From Phycomyces blakesleeanus NRRL 1555(-) (Eukaryota > Mucoromycota > Mucoromycetes > Mucorales > Phycomycetaceae): a DNA stretch of 64,000 nt. The notes below the pieces were generated by a model. It searched no databases and had not been told where the DNA came from. It worked only from the letters and a program-made list of their open reading frames with translations. Made by a program: the position numbers and the translations under genes. Of this stretch, positions 36,738 to 44,960 are shown in pieces (within the stretch, counting starts at the first letter, position 1; each line of letters opens with the position of its first letter). The stretch lies in NCBI RefSeq assembly GCF_001638985.1, contig NW_017265177.1, positions 1 to 64,000 of the forward strand, read 5' to 3'.

Positions 36738-36869
36738 TCATAGGTGGAAAATTGATTTCGGTACAAAGGGTAGATCGTCTTGGTCAACAAAACACTCGCA
36801 GTAAAGAATAGCGGGATTGATGTACTTATCACCAACAACTATGATAATATCAGTACAATCGATAGCTCG
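36738..36869 (-). pseudogene. Short coding-like fragment, unrecognised
   Basis: The minus frame reads RAIDCTDIIIVVGDKYINPA and on to DDLPFVPKSIFHL before a TGA at 36738, with plausible amino-acid composition in an otherwise stop-rich region. No start codon, splice partner or family is evident. It could be the end of a lost gene or a transposon remnant. Confidence 0.2.
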
Positions 36870-37573
36870 GTTATGAGAAAATTGGTGAAAACTTGTTCAA
36901 GAAGGGTAGGGCGACTAATTGAAGTAAGTACTACTTAAAGTATATACCATATATATAGAGAATTCTATGGTTTAGAGTTGGAAAAAAAGATTTATTGCTA
37001 GAGCCACACTTCACGTTTACTTGCATACTTTGCTAACCAAAGAGTCATCAGCTTAAGTGATATAAAATTAATGTGCCAACACAAACCAAGAGACAAAAAA
37101 TATCTGATGGTGAACATGTCAATAAAAGTTCTAAGCATGGCACAAGTCAAGTCATTCAGATTGTACAGCTGAGTTGAAGAAGCTACTAGATAAAATGGTC
37201 TTTTTTTTGGATTAAAATTTGTGCATTGTCGTAAAGTTATATTGGGTGGAACATTGATGCATTAATTTCAGTTTAATCTCGTCAGAATTGTTGACTAGTA
37301 CGTTGTCAATGGCAGAAGGACAAACTTTTCAAATGATTTTTTTTGGCCCTAGATCCTAGAAGAAAATCGTAACAAGAGTTCCCCTTAACAAATGATCCCT
37401 AGGATCATTAGTAGTGGGCCTAACACAGCAGTCTCAGGTGACCTAAGAGCATCCACAGCAGTATGTGTAACTAAAATAATTGCGTAAAATAAAAAAGCTG
37501 CGTTTAAAAGAGATAATTTAGACCATCCACAGCGGCTTGGATAAAATGGGGAAGTTGACGAAGTGAAGACGAA

Positions 37574-37667
37574 AGATGTGGTATAGGCTCTCCGAGCCGC
37601 GCTTTTATTTTTTGAAAATATATAAGTTAATAAAGTTATCATTCCCCTTGTTCCTCATATCTTTCCA
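37574..37667. repeat. DIRS left inverted terminal repeat
   Basis: 94 bp starting AGATGTGGTATAGGCTC and ending ATATCTTTCCA; the reverse complement of 42144-42237 with a single mismatch (at about 37626). The near-identity of the arms indicates a fairly recent insertion or arm correction. Confidence 0.95.
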
Positions 37668-37754
37668 TGCTAAGCTAGTCATATTTGTTGCTATTGATGT
37701 GGTAATTGGGGAGGGAAAATGTCTGGTAAGTATATGGAAAATAATAAATAATAG

Positions 37755-39251
37755 TCAAAATGGTAATAGTCTTGAGTACCAGCGGCGGGTAGCTACCACA
37801 TCTTTCGTCTTCACTTCGTCAACTTCCCCATTGTATGTCGTACCTAACACAATTGGTGTTGACTCCGTTACGACTACAGATGTGGTACTGTTCTCAGTAC
37901 TAGGCACAAATATGGCTTCTGTAATCTGTGCTCCTCTGGAATGTTGTTCATTTGGCTTAAAGTAATATTGCTCAAATGTATTACTTGACGAACTCCAGTT
38001 GGCATGCCATTTGACTTCTTCTACTGGTATTCCTTGCAGTATTGCATGAGTACTTGCAGCTGATCTTGTGGAGTGTGCTGTATATTTCCTGGTATCAATC
38101 CCGGCTTCTTTTAAGATGTTGGTCACCCAGTTGGCTACTGTTGTCGGTTTTACGGGTGTCGGTTTATCCGAGTCAATATATCCCAAGAAAAGAGTGTGGT
38201 CTATTTCTAACTTCTCCCCAGTCATGGCTGTTCTTTTCACAAACCAATCCAAGGTCAAAACTGGGCAGATTTCTGGAGTGCGAATAGTTCCTAACTTTGA
38301 GGACTTGGCCTGACCCTCTTTTGGCTCCCGTGCAATCAACGTAACTCCTACTAGTTCTAGTTTCTCATTGTACTGTAGTTTGACATCTCGAAACTGTAGG
38401 CGGCCCATATCCGATCTAGGTCGCCACATTGTCGCTAAACACAAAAGCATAATGGTCTTTTGTTGTAATTTTCCTAAAGGAAGATTCTCGCTTGGTCCCC
38501 AAGATTCCAATAACTGTAATACTGGTTGTACATCCCATGTTTCGTTGCTGATATTGGGTAATTTAAATGTTGTTCGTTTCTTTGCTTTGAAGAAGTTTTG
38601 GATCAGAGGATGATCTGCCAGTGGAATTTTGGTAGGATGTGTAATGCGATATACGGATCCCAAGGATGACCTTGCTACATTTAGTGTTTGGGGCGACTGA
38701 TGTTTTATTGATAAAAGGTATCGTACTACTTGCATTGGTTGATATTCTTCTGGTATGACTTCCGGTGTTTGATGTGCACACCACTCAACCCATCTCTTCC
38801 ATCCACTATCATATATTCTTTGCGTGCTACTTCTGGTGGACTGAGAAAGGAAATCAATAATCTCGTTGTCTAATCCGTCTATCTCTTGTTTCTTGCGGAT
38901 AATATCCATGCGCTTAGAGACCATGTCCTGTTTATTGGAATGTACATCGGTGGAGCAATACTCATCTGTAGAAGCATCGGCCACCAAAATTGGGTAGGCC
39001 AATTTGGGGCCACTAGGATCGCTTTCTTCACCTTCTGTTCCTGAATTCGTTGCAATACTTTGGGAATCAACTTCCACGGTGGGTGTAAGTATAGTCCTAC
39101 CCGTGGCCAGTTTTGGTAGAATGCGTCTTGAGCTTCTGCTTCTGGGTCTGGAAATAGGCTCCAAAACCTTGGTAGCTTCGTGTTGTGCCGTGCTGCAAAA
39201 GCGTCTATCGTCATCTTCCACCTCAATTGTTGTTGAATCCGGCGGAACCAT
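37755..39251 (-). CDS. DIRS tyrosine recombinase
   Basis: Open to 39494 on the minus strand; the ATG at 39251 is the first inside true DIRS sequence (beyond 39446 lies the inserted LTR), and the ATG at 38924 just precedes the recognisable protein. N-terminal SAM-like domain: STRSSTQRIYDSGWKRWVEW, followed by VVRYLLSIKHQSPQTLNVAR. Catalytic domain: LCLATMWRPRSDMGRLQFRD (first Arg), YTAHSTRSAASTHAI (His-x-x-Arg), WHANWSSSSNTFEQYYF (Trp/His and nucleophile Tyr), so all catalytic residues are present. The reading frame overlaps the RNase H/methyltransferase frame in a different phase, as is usual for DIRS, and its last about 45 codons are encoded by the internal complementary region. Probably still an intact protein. 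Confidence 0.88.
   Translation of the reverse strand: MVPPDSTTIEVEDDDRRFCSTAQHEATKVLEPISRPRSRSSRRILPKLATGRTILTPTVEVDSQSIATNSGTEGEESDPSGPKLAYPILVADASTDEYCSTDVHSNKQDMVSKRMDIIRKKQEIDGLDNEIIDFLSQSTRSSTQRIYDSGWKRWVEWCAHQTPEVIPEEYQPMQVVRYLLSIKHQSPQTLNVARSSLGSVYRITHPTKIPLADHPLIQNFFKAKKRTTFKLPNISNETWDVQPVLQLLESWGPSENLPLGKLQQKTIMLLCLATMWRPRSDMGRLQFRDVKLQYNEKLELVGVTLIAREPKEGQAKSSKLGTIRTPEICPVLTLDWFVKRTAMTGEKLEIDHTLFLGYIDSDKPTPVKPTTVANWVTNILKEAGIDTRKYTAHSTRSAASTHAILQGIPVEEVKWHANWSSSSNTFEQYYFKPNEQHSRGAQITEAIFVPSTENSTTSVVVTESTPIVLGTTYNGEVDEVKTKDVVATRRWYSRLLPF
37794..37887. repeat. DIRS internal complementary region (circle-junction copy)
   Basis: The first half (37794-37829) is the reverse complement of the element's outermost left bases (37548-37582). 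The second half (from about 37827 to 37887) is the reverse complement of the outermost right bases (42229-42285). Read on the minus strand it is exactly right end joined to left end (CATACAATGGGGAAG), the sequence of the circular intermediate. It overlaps the last codons of the recombinase ORF. Confidence 0.93.
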
Positions 39252-41254
39252 GTCCGTGGTAGACTCCACTCGTAAATCAGTGTTGCTTGTCGACTGAGAC
39301 GATTGGCTATTACATTGTCTATCCCAGCTATGTGTTGGTACTGTACGGTGAGGTTGTGGCTTTTGGATATCTGGTATATCTCCAGAGCCAGTTGCTGCAG
39401 TATTGCTGATGCGGTTCCTCCCAATTTGTAGGCATACTTTAGTGCTGTGGTGATCCAGACACTTGGTTGTTGGATTTATTACATCTAAGAACATATTCCT
39501 ATTATTATAGTAAAACAGCTATCATTACAAGAACAAATGAATAATTTATTTATTTTACTTATGGTAAATCAATAAGACCAATAATTAATTACAGTAAGTA
39601 CTGTAATTATGACAGCTCAGTAAGCACTGAGTTAATATGAGGACACTGCAATTAGATTAAATTATAAACATAGCAGTACCAGCTCTCTAATATCTAAATG
39701 AACTCAGACTTAAGAAATTAAGATGTGACTGACAAAGCAGATCGTGTTTTGATATAAAAAGGACAACTTTGTATTCTTTAATAAAGACAACCTATATACA
39801 GTCTCAAAGTATTCTTATATACGTCTCAATCTTTTTACTGTTGATTTTATTCTATAAAACTTCACAAGTGCTGTTGTGTTGTCCGAGTATATCATTATGC
39901 TGGAGTTTTCGGATTTTCTTGCGTGCAGTTGTAGTGCAATCAAGATTGTCTTCAGCTCCCTGACATTGATCAAATCTTCTTTTTCGTCTCTTGTCCAATA
40001 TCCAGCTGTTTGGATCATCTGGGATGAGACTCCCCAGCCCGAGTCGGATGCGTCGACGTGTATTGTGAGTGTTGGTGGTGGTGGTATTGGTTTTCTGATT
40101 GGCAATCCGTTTGTGGCTTCTGCGTTTTCGACCCACCAGTTCAACTCCTTTTGTGCTTCCAAAGATAAAGGGCAGCTTGCTTCCCATCTTGTTGCTTTCG
40201 CTTGAAGTGCTTTTGATAAATCTCTCTTCATGTACCGGACGTGCAGCAGTGACTCCCCTATTGCCGGAATCATGGCCGTCATTTTCCCTATCAAGCTGGC
40301 AATCCATCGGCACGATCTCACTTGTGTGAATGCCTGTTTGACTCGGGCGTTCAAGTTTATCATTTTCTTCTTTGGAACTTTGATGTCCATAGCCTTGGTG
40401 TTGAATTGAAAGCCTAGGAATTCCTGTTTGTACGAAGGTATTAATACACTCTTCTGCCAGTTGATCAGATATCCTAGAGATGTTAGATGCTGGAGTACTC
40501 GAGATGAGTGCTTCTCCATCTCCGACTTGGTTTTTGCTAAAATACAAATGTCGTCCAAGTAATATACCAGGCGTATTCCCTCCTTCTGAAGAGGTTCCAT
40601 CACATATCGCATGAGCTTTGAGAATACTCTCGGGGCCACACTCATTCCAAACGGTAGAGATTTGTACTGGTAAACTATATTCTTGTGCTTGAACGTGAGG
40701 AATCGTCTGGATTCCTTGTGTATTGGTACGACAATGTATGCATCTTTTAGATCTATCTTGGTCATCAAGTCTCCTGGCTCTATTATGTCCCTCAGGGCAG
40801 GTACACCTTCCATCTTGAAGTGATAGCACTGGATAAACTGGTTGATCCTCTTGCAGTCCAGGATGGGTCTGCATTTGGTTGCTTCCCTGACAATAAAGAA
40901 TTGGGATAGGTAATCCTCGTTCTGTGTCGGTGATATTTCTATCACATCGGAGATCTTGAATTTCTCTACCGCCAAATCTACTTCTTTCTGATCTTCGGGT
41001 GGTAATGACAGTGTTTTGGTTCTCCAAGCAATGGGGGGCGATGTCCATTGTATTTGGTAACCTTGTTCCACTACCATTATTGGCCATTGTTGGTTGATGA
41101 CATTCTTCCAGACGGATAGAAATCTGTTCAATCGTCCTCCTGGAGGAATTCCATCTGTTGGTATGTTGTAGTGTTGTTGTGTAACCGAGATTAAGTTTGA
41201 CGGGTTTTGTGAGACTGATGCTGATGTGTTCTGATCCATTTCTGGCATATTCAT
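38879..41254 (-). pseudogene. DIRS reverse transcriptase-RNase H-methyltransferase, broken by a solo LTR
   Basis: The RT begins at or before the ATG at 41254; the frame is open further upstream to the gag overlap. Visible RT motifs: MTKIDLKDAYIVVPIH, QYKSLPFGMSVAPRVFSKLM, the catalytic YYLDD, and EFLGFQF. The RNase H begins IHVDASDSGWGV, with INVRELK and IYSDNTTA as the D-E-D residues. The frame is cut there by the LTR at 39446-39866 and resumes at ALKYAYKLGGTAS. Subtracting the LTR and one AGTGC copy (426 bp, 142 codons) rejoins the frame exactly. After the RNase H tail (HIAGIDNVIANRLSR) comes TIDAFAARHNTKLPRF ... LYLHPPWKLIPKVL ... LVAPNWPTQFWWP, the Dam-like methyltransferase-type region found in DIRS elements. 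Because of the insertion the copy cannot make a full polyprotein. Confidence 0.88.
39446..39866 (+). mobile_element. Solo LTR inserted in the DIRS RNase H region
   Basis: 421 bp beginning TGTGGTGATCC and ending ACTTCACA, so the 5'-TG...CA-3' rule and TGTG/CACA ends hold. It is flanked by AGTGC at 39441-39445 and 39867-39871, a 5-bp duplication as made by LTR-retrotransposon integrases. Inside, ATATAAAAAGG near 39753 and AATAAA at 39779-39784 look like promoter and poly-A signals in the right order for a plus-strand LTR. No internal domain remains, so it is a solo LTR left by recombination. Orientation is inferred from those signals. Superfamily (Ty1 or Ty3) not decided. Confidence 0.85.
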
Positions 41255-41289
41255 TGGATAATCTAGCTGTGATACTAGATGATCTTTCC

Positions 41290-42123
41290 CTATTGCTGGT
41301 TGAGAGGATTGTTGTTCGTTGATGGGCTCTGGTGAGCATTGAATCCTGTTGGATTCGATTTTCCTCTCCCAAAAAAAGGTTTTTGTGTGTAAGTGGACTG
41401 TCCTCTACTAAAGAAGTTGCCTCCACGGCCTCTTCCTCTGCCTCTATGACCTCCATTGGAGTATCCTCCGGTGGAATATCATCCTCTCTTGTTACTGACA
41501 GCACTCTGGAGGACAGATTCTTCGTATCTTGCTTGTTGGATTTTCTCCACCCACTCCTGATCGAAGGCCATGTCTTTGTCGTTGTCATCTTCATCTTCGA
41601 AATATCTTGCTCTTGTGGGGAGCTTAATTGCTCGGATGCTGAGTTCTTTGGCATCTTCGTCCAGCGTTTTTCCACTTGCGAACGCATAGACGGCCAAACG
41701 CCTGACTTTTTCGATGAGTTCATCAAAATCGGCTGCGTCTTTGTTACTACTTTGTTGTGATTTAATATACTTGAGGTCGTTGAAGACTTCACTTGCTGCT
41801 CTTCCTGCAATTCGAAGTTTGTCGCCATCTTTGTATTTGCCTTGTACAATCTGATGGGCATCCACGGTGTATTTTTTGAGGTCAGGGACGAAAATCTGGT
41901 TGATCGCTCCTGACTTTGTCCACTTTCCACCCTCAAATTGGAGGGTGTCTTTTGTGAATCGAATAATGTTCGACTTGAGACCTTTCGCTGAAGGCTCGTC
42001 CAAATCTTTGAGGATTTCTTCTGGGAGGTTATCTCCGTCGTAATCTCGTTGTCTCTGTTGTGCCTGCTGTCCAAGCTTAATAAGCTCGAGGATTTGTTTG
42101 GGTGAAAGTTCATTGATATTCAT
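41290..42123 (-). pseudogene. DIRS gag with an in-frame stop
   Basis: ATG at 42123, 21 bp inside the right terminal repeat. The first 214 codons are open (MNINELSPKQILELIKLGQQ ... VLQSAVSNKRG) and stop at a TGA (41481-41479). In the same frame the sequence then continues YSTGGYSNGGHRGRGRGRGG and on to a TAG at 41292-41290. This Arg-Gly-rich end is typical of nucleic-acid-binding gag tails, so the TGA looks like a nonsense change (CGA or GGA to TGA). Intact length would be 277 residues. No CCHC knuckle is seen. At the 3' end gag overlaps the RT frame (see findings). Confidence 0.75.
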
Positions 42124-42143
42124 TTAATCCACGGTGCGCGGCT

Positions 42144-42237
42144 TGGAAAGATATGAGGAACAAGGGGAATGATAACTTTATTAATTTATATATTTTCAAA
42201 AAATAAAAGCGCGGCTCGGAGAGCCTATACCACATCT
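42144..42237. repeat. DIRS right inverted terminal repeat
   Basis: Partner of 37574-37667 in inverted orientation, 93 of 94 positions matching. The gag start codon lies just inside it, so this repeat should carry the element's promoter. Confidence 0.95.
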
Positions 42238-42473
42238 GTAGTCGTAACGGAGTCAACACCAATTGTGTTAGGTACGACATACAATTAGCAGTGTATGCAA
42301 AAAAGCCCTGGATGTTTTTGTGAAATGTTAAATTTAAAAAGCCGGTAATTATTATTGAGAAATAATCAGTTAAAATTTTTAGTTAAGCAATCCGCTGGGG
42401 ATGAGAAAATCTAAATTTTCTAGCTAAATTAACATTCTTGTTAAATTTACACAGACAGCTGTGGATGCTCTAA

Positions 42474-43790
42474 CATCTTTACTTGTCATGCGTTTTACTG
42501 TGCCAACCTTCAATAATACGCGATGCACAGGTACAAGGATACAATAGTTATCTAAAAAAATCTCACTAAAACAAACGTCTTCGCCGTTATCCTCACGCGA
42601 TCTATCAGTAGCTGTAAAACAATTACAATGAATGAAAACAAGTTTAGATCTTGATGAACTATGCGAGTTAAGTGGAGATTGTGTTTGGTCGAAAGTGTGA
42701 AGGAGTGTGTAAAGGAGGCCTTCTGGTAAATGATGAGATTTTTAAATCGGTAAGCGATTTTGTAGTATTCAAGGAAATAGGGATAGTAGCCATTATCTAT
42801 TACGGATAATTTTCTGGCATGGAGAGGAAACGTAGGAAGGGAGAGAAATTCATTATCCTTAATTTTGACTCGTGGGTCCGAAAAAAACTTGAATGAGTGA
42901 TTAGTGATTACGGAAGTGGCGGGGATGGAAGTGTCATTGACCTTGATGAGTAGAAGAAGATGTGCTTGACATGAGGACGGGAGAATAACATTAACCAAAC
43001 TATTCTTATAGGCGTATTTAACAAAAGTACGTATATATATATATCTTCCAAGTCATGTTCTCTGTTTGTGCTTGCATTGCTTAACAATCTCTTGTATCCC
43101 TTAAACCCAAAGATCGTTTTTTTCTACAATGGTTCAAAATTTCGAATGGTATCGGGAAGATGAAGGTGTATGCGAATGTTACAGCTGAGAGTAATAGGAG
43201 GGTAAAGACGATTGCAGTGCTGACACAAAGTATTTAGGCTGATATTGGTATTTTTGAGGTCTTGTTATCATATAACAGACGTTACAGACTTTTTATATAT
43301 ACCCACAGAGTCGATCAAAATCTTGAGTCGAGTCAAGTCAGGTTTTAACAAGGCGTAGATGAGTATATAGGACTTCTATTTGTTGGTTTATATGTGCGAA
43401 ACCCCCTTTCTACTTTTACTTGTCATGCCAGTATACACACTGTGACATGCCATTTTTTCTGCTGTTAATATCGCCATTTTTTGTTAAATTTTCAACCATT
43501 CTCTTAGTCTTTTTACAGAAGAAATTATGTACGAAGTCAATGATGGTGCACGCACTTATTTAAGGTGTCCAAGATGATGCAACTCCAACTGTCACGCAAC
43601 ATTTATAACATCTGTATAATGGCTTTTTGAGGGTGCACTAGCAATTTCTCACTCTTTAGTATCCAAGCCTACTTTCAATGACACTTTAGAGAGATACGAC
43701 TGCGAATAAATGTACTCACATAAATCGACATTGATATTACCTTCCAGACTAAAAAGGGGATGCTTGGACTTGTATTATCATGTACATTTG
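42474..43790. other. Intergenic with one unrecognised open stretch
   Basis: Holds a 148-codon minus-strand open frame (42998-42552; FSDPRVKIKDNEFLSLPTF, LTRIVHQDLNLFSF) that lacks an ATG start and matches nothing I know. Composition is not clearly coding, so it is not called as a gene. The part from about 43150 to 43790 may contain the degraded C-terminal continuation of the Tnp2-like relic. (TA)n at 43032-43043. Confidence 0.3.
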
Positions 43791-44960
43791 CTACAAGCCA
43801 TCAGCAAAAGGGTTGCTATGACTGTTAATTGCGCTGAATTTAGGCTTTTTTGGTCGAGCTATCAAACCAGCAAGAATGAGATTTTTGGGGTTTAGCCTCT
43901 TGCTGTAGGACAAGTTGTTGTTTGCCAGGTATGTAGCACCGAAGAGATATGTAATACCACCAGAGGGTTTAAACGAGACGATATTCACTGCTAATATCAA
44001 ATAACGAAGTTCATAAACAAAATGATGGAGCAACCATGCTCTTCGACTTATTTCACATCAGGCCGTTATATTCGTCGCACATCATATTAATTATATTCAG
44101 CTCCTTGTTCCATTGACAAATCTTGACTTCAAGATCAGGATGAATGAAGAAAACATTCAATGCATTTGTATTGGACTGGTAAATTAATTCACGTTTATTG
44201 ACTGAGGTGCTAGAGTGTAAGAAGTCTTCCTGAATTTACAAATTCAAGCAGCTCGCGTGCCAATCATTGAAGAGACGCATTGAGAAAGGACTGATACTAT
44301 TTATTGATAGGTTGTGACTATATGTCAGTCCTGGGATACCACAAATCTTTGTATCCCCTTTGCGATGGCTAAGAAAAAAGGTGGCATTTTTTGGAATCCA
44401 GAAAGTCTTGCTGGAGGCTGGAAATGGCGACTATACGTTTTCAAGACATGATAGATAAATCCAATCAATACAATCTGACCCTAATTAACAACACAGCGTG
44501 GAGCAAACATGATAGTAAAGATTGAAATGTACGAGTAGACTGGATTGTTTGGTGTATATCAGAAACAGCAAATGGGTTTATTAAAAAATTGACAAAAAAA
44601 GAAACTAGTTACTAATATTTCTCTTATTATTTGGATCGAAAGCTGACCTTCATTGTTAAGCTCTTTAACTTTGATCTCAAAAATCTCGTGTTTATCAATG
44701 TATTTATCACTGCCATTGTTATCATAGTCAAGCATGGTGTCCAAGTCATCTCCACTGGAATCATTTCAGCTAAGCCATTGTCAAACATTGAAGTGAAGTC
44801 CTTAGAAGGTGAGTTAGCCTGACTGTCTATTGCTTTCACTGGATTGGATTGAGAGGTAAGAACTGTTACAAATAGAAAATACAATGTTTTATTGGTTTTA
44901 TTCCGATTATTTTTAAAAAACAAAAATAAAATTTTCTTACGTTCAGTACAAATTCCCATG
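43791..44960 (-). pseudogene. Decayed Tnp2-type (CACTA-like) transposase gene
   Basis: Minus strand, N to C: SQSNPVKAIDSQANSPSKDF (about 44860-44790), then in another frame GSDKYIDKHEIFEIKVKELN (about 44710-44650), later QSNTNALNVFFIHPDLEVKI...MCDEYNGLM (about 44200-44065), and finally an 80-codon open piece 44033-43791 with LILAVNIVSFKPSGGITY, then LNPKNLILAGLIARPKKPK and INSHSNPFADGL. The last block has the form 'RF-x-EN-ILAG-IPGPKKPK...IN-L-P-VDEL' that I associate with Tnp2 transposases (pfam02992), and MCDEYNGLM corresponds to their VYDG-W motif. Frameshifts and stops separate all pieces. Terminal repeats were not found. Confidence 0.45.

Larger units (their letters stand above)
33389..37443. 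other. Long AT-rich gene-free stretch
   Basis: About 4 kb with very frequent stops in all frames and no long ORF. Seen in it: (ATAATAAT)-type runs at 33603-33642, the 14-bp hairpin listed separately, and a 43-codon minus-strand coding-like piece at 36869-36738. It looks like decayed repeat DNA; no terminal repeats were identified. Confidence 0.45.
37545..42285 (-). mobile_element. DIRS-type tyrosine-recombinase retrotransposon
   Basis: About 4.74 kb with coding strand minus. Order along the coding strand: gag (from 42123), reverse transcriptase, RNase H, a methyltransferase-like region, tyrosine recombinase (ends 37755). It carries 94-bp inverted terminal repeats and an internal complementary region that copies the joined ends, the defining DIRS1 structure. 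Both outer ends show AAT (37545-37547 and 42283-42285) and no longer duplication, as expected when a tyrosine recombinase inserts a circle by crossing over at a shared trinucleotide. The copy is inactive: gag has an internal stop and RNase H is cut by a solo LTR. It sits within the Harbinger-like MITE. Confidence 0.93.
37447..42470. mobile_element. Harbinger-like MITE, split by the DIRS element
   Basis: GAGCATCCACAGC at 37447-37459 has its exact reverse complement GCTGTGGATGCTC at 42458-42470; 22 of the outer 24 bases pair. Both ends are flanked by TAA (37444-37446 and 42471-42473), the 3-bp target duplication expected of PIF/Harbinger transposition. Removing the DIRS insertion leaves about 290 bp without coding capacity, so this is a non-autonomous element. 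A second, weaker inverted pair inside (CATCCACAGCGG near 37524 against the complement of CCGCTGGGGATG near 42391) adds to the fold-back character. Confidence 0.75.

Noticed and set aside
37385..37642. Minus-strand ORF across the DIRS left end
   Set aside because: It crosses the insertion junction between MITE and DIRS and is built from terminal-repeat sequence.
39446..39494. N-terminal extension of the DIRS recombinase ORF up to 39494
   Set aside because: That part is encoded by the inserted LTR, so it cannot belong to the ancestral recombinase.
42552..42998. 148-codon minus-strand open frame
   Set aside because: No ATG start, no recognisable motif, hydrophobic low-information composition; kept only as a remark in the intergenic entry.
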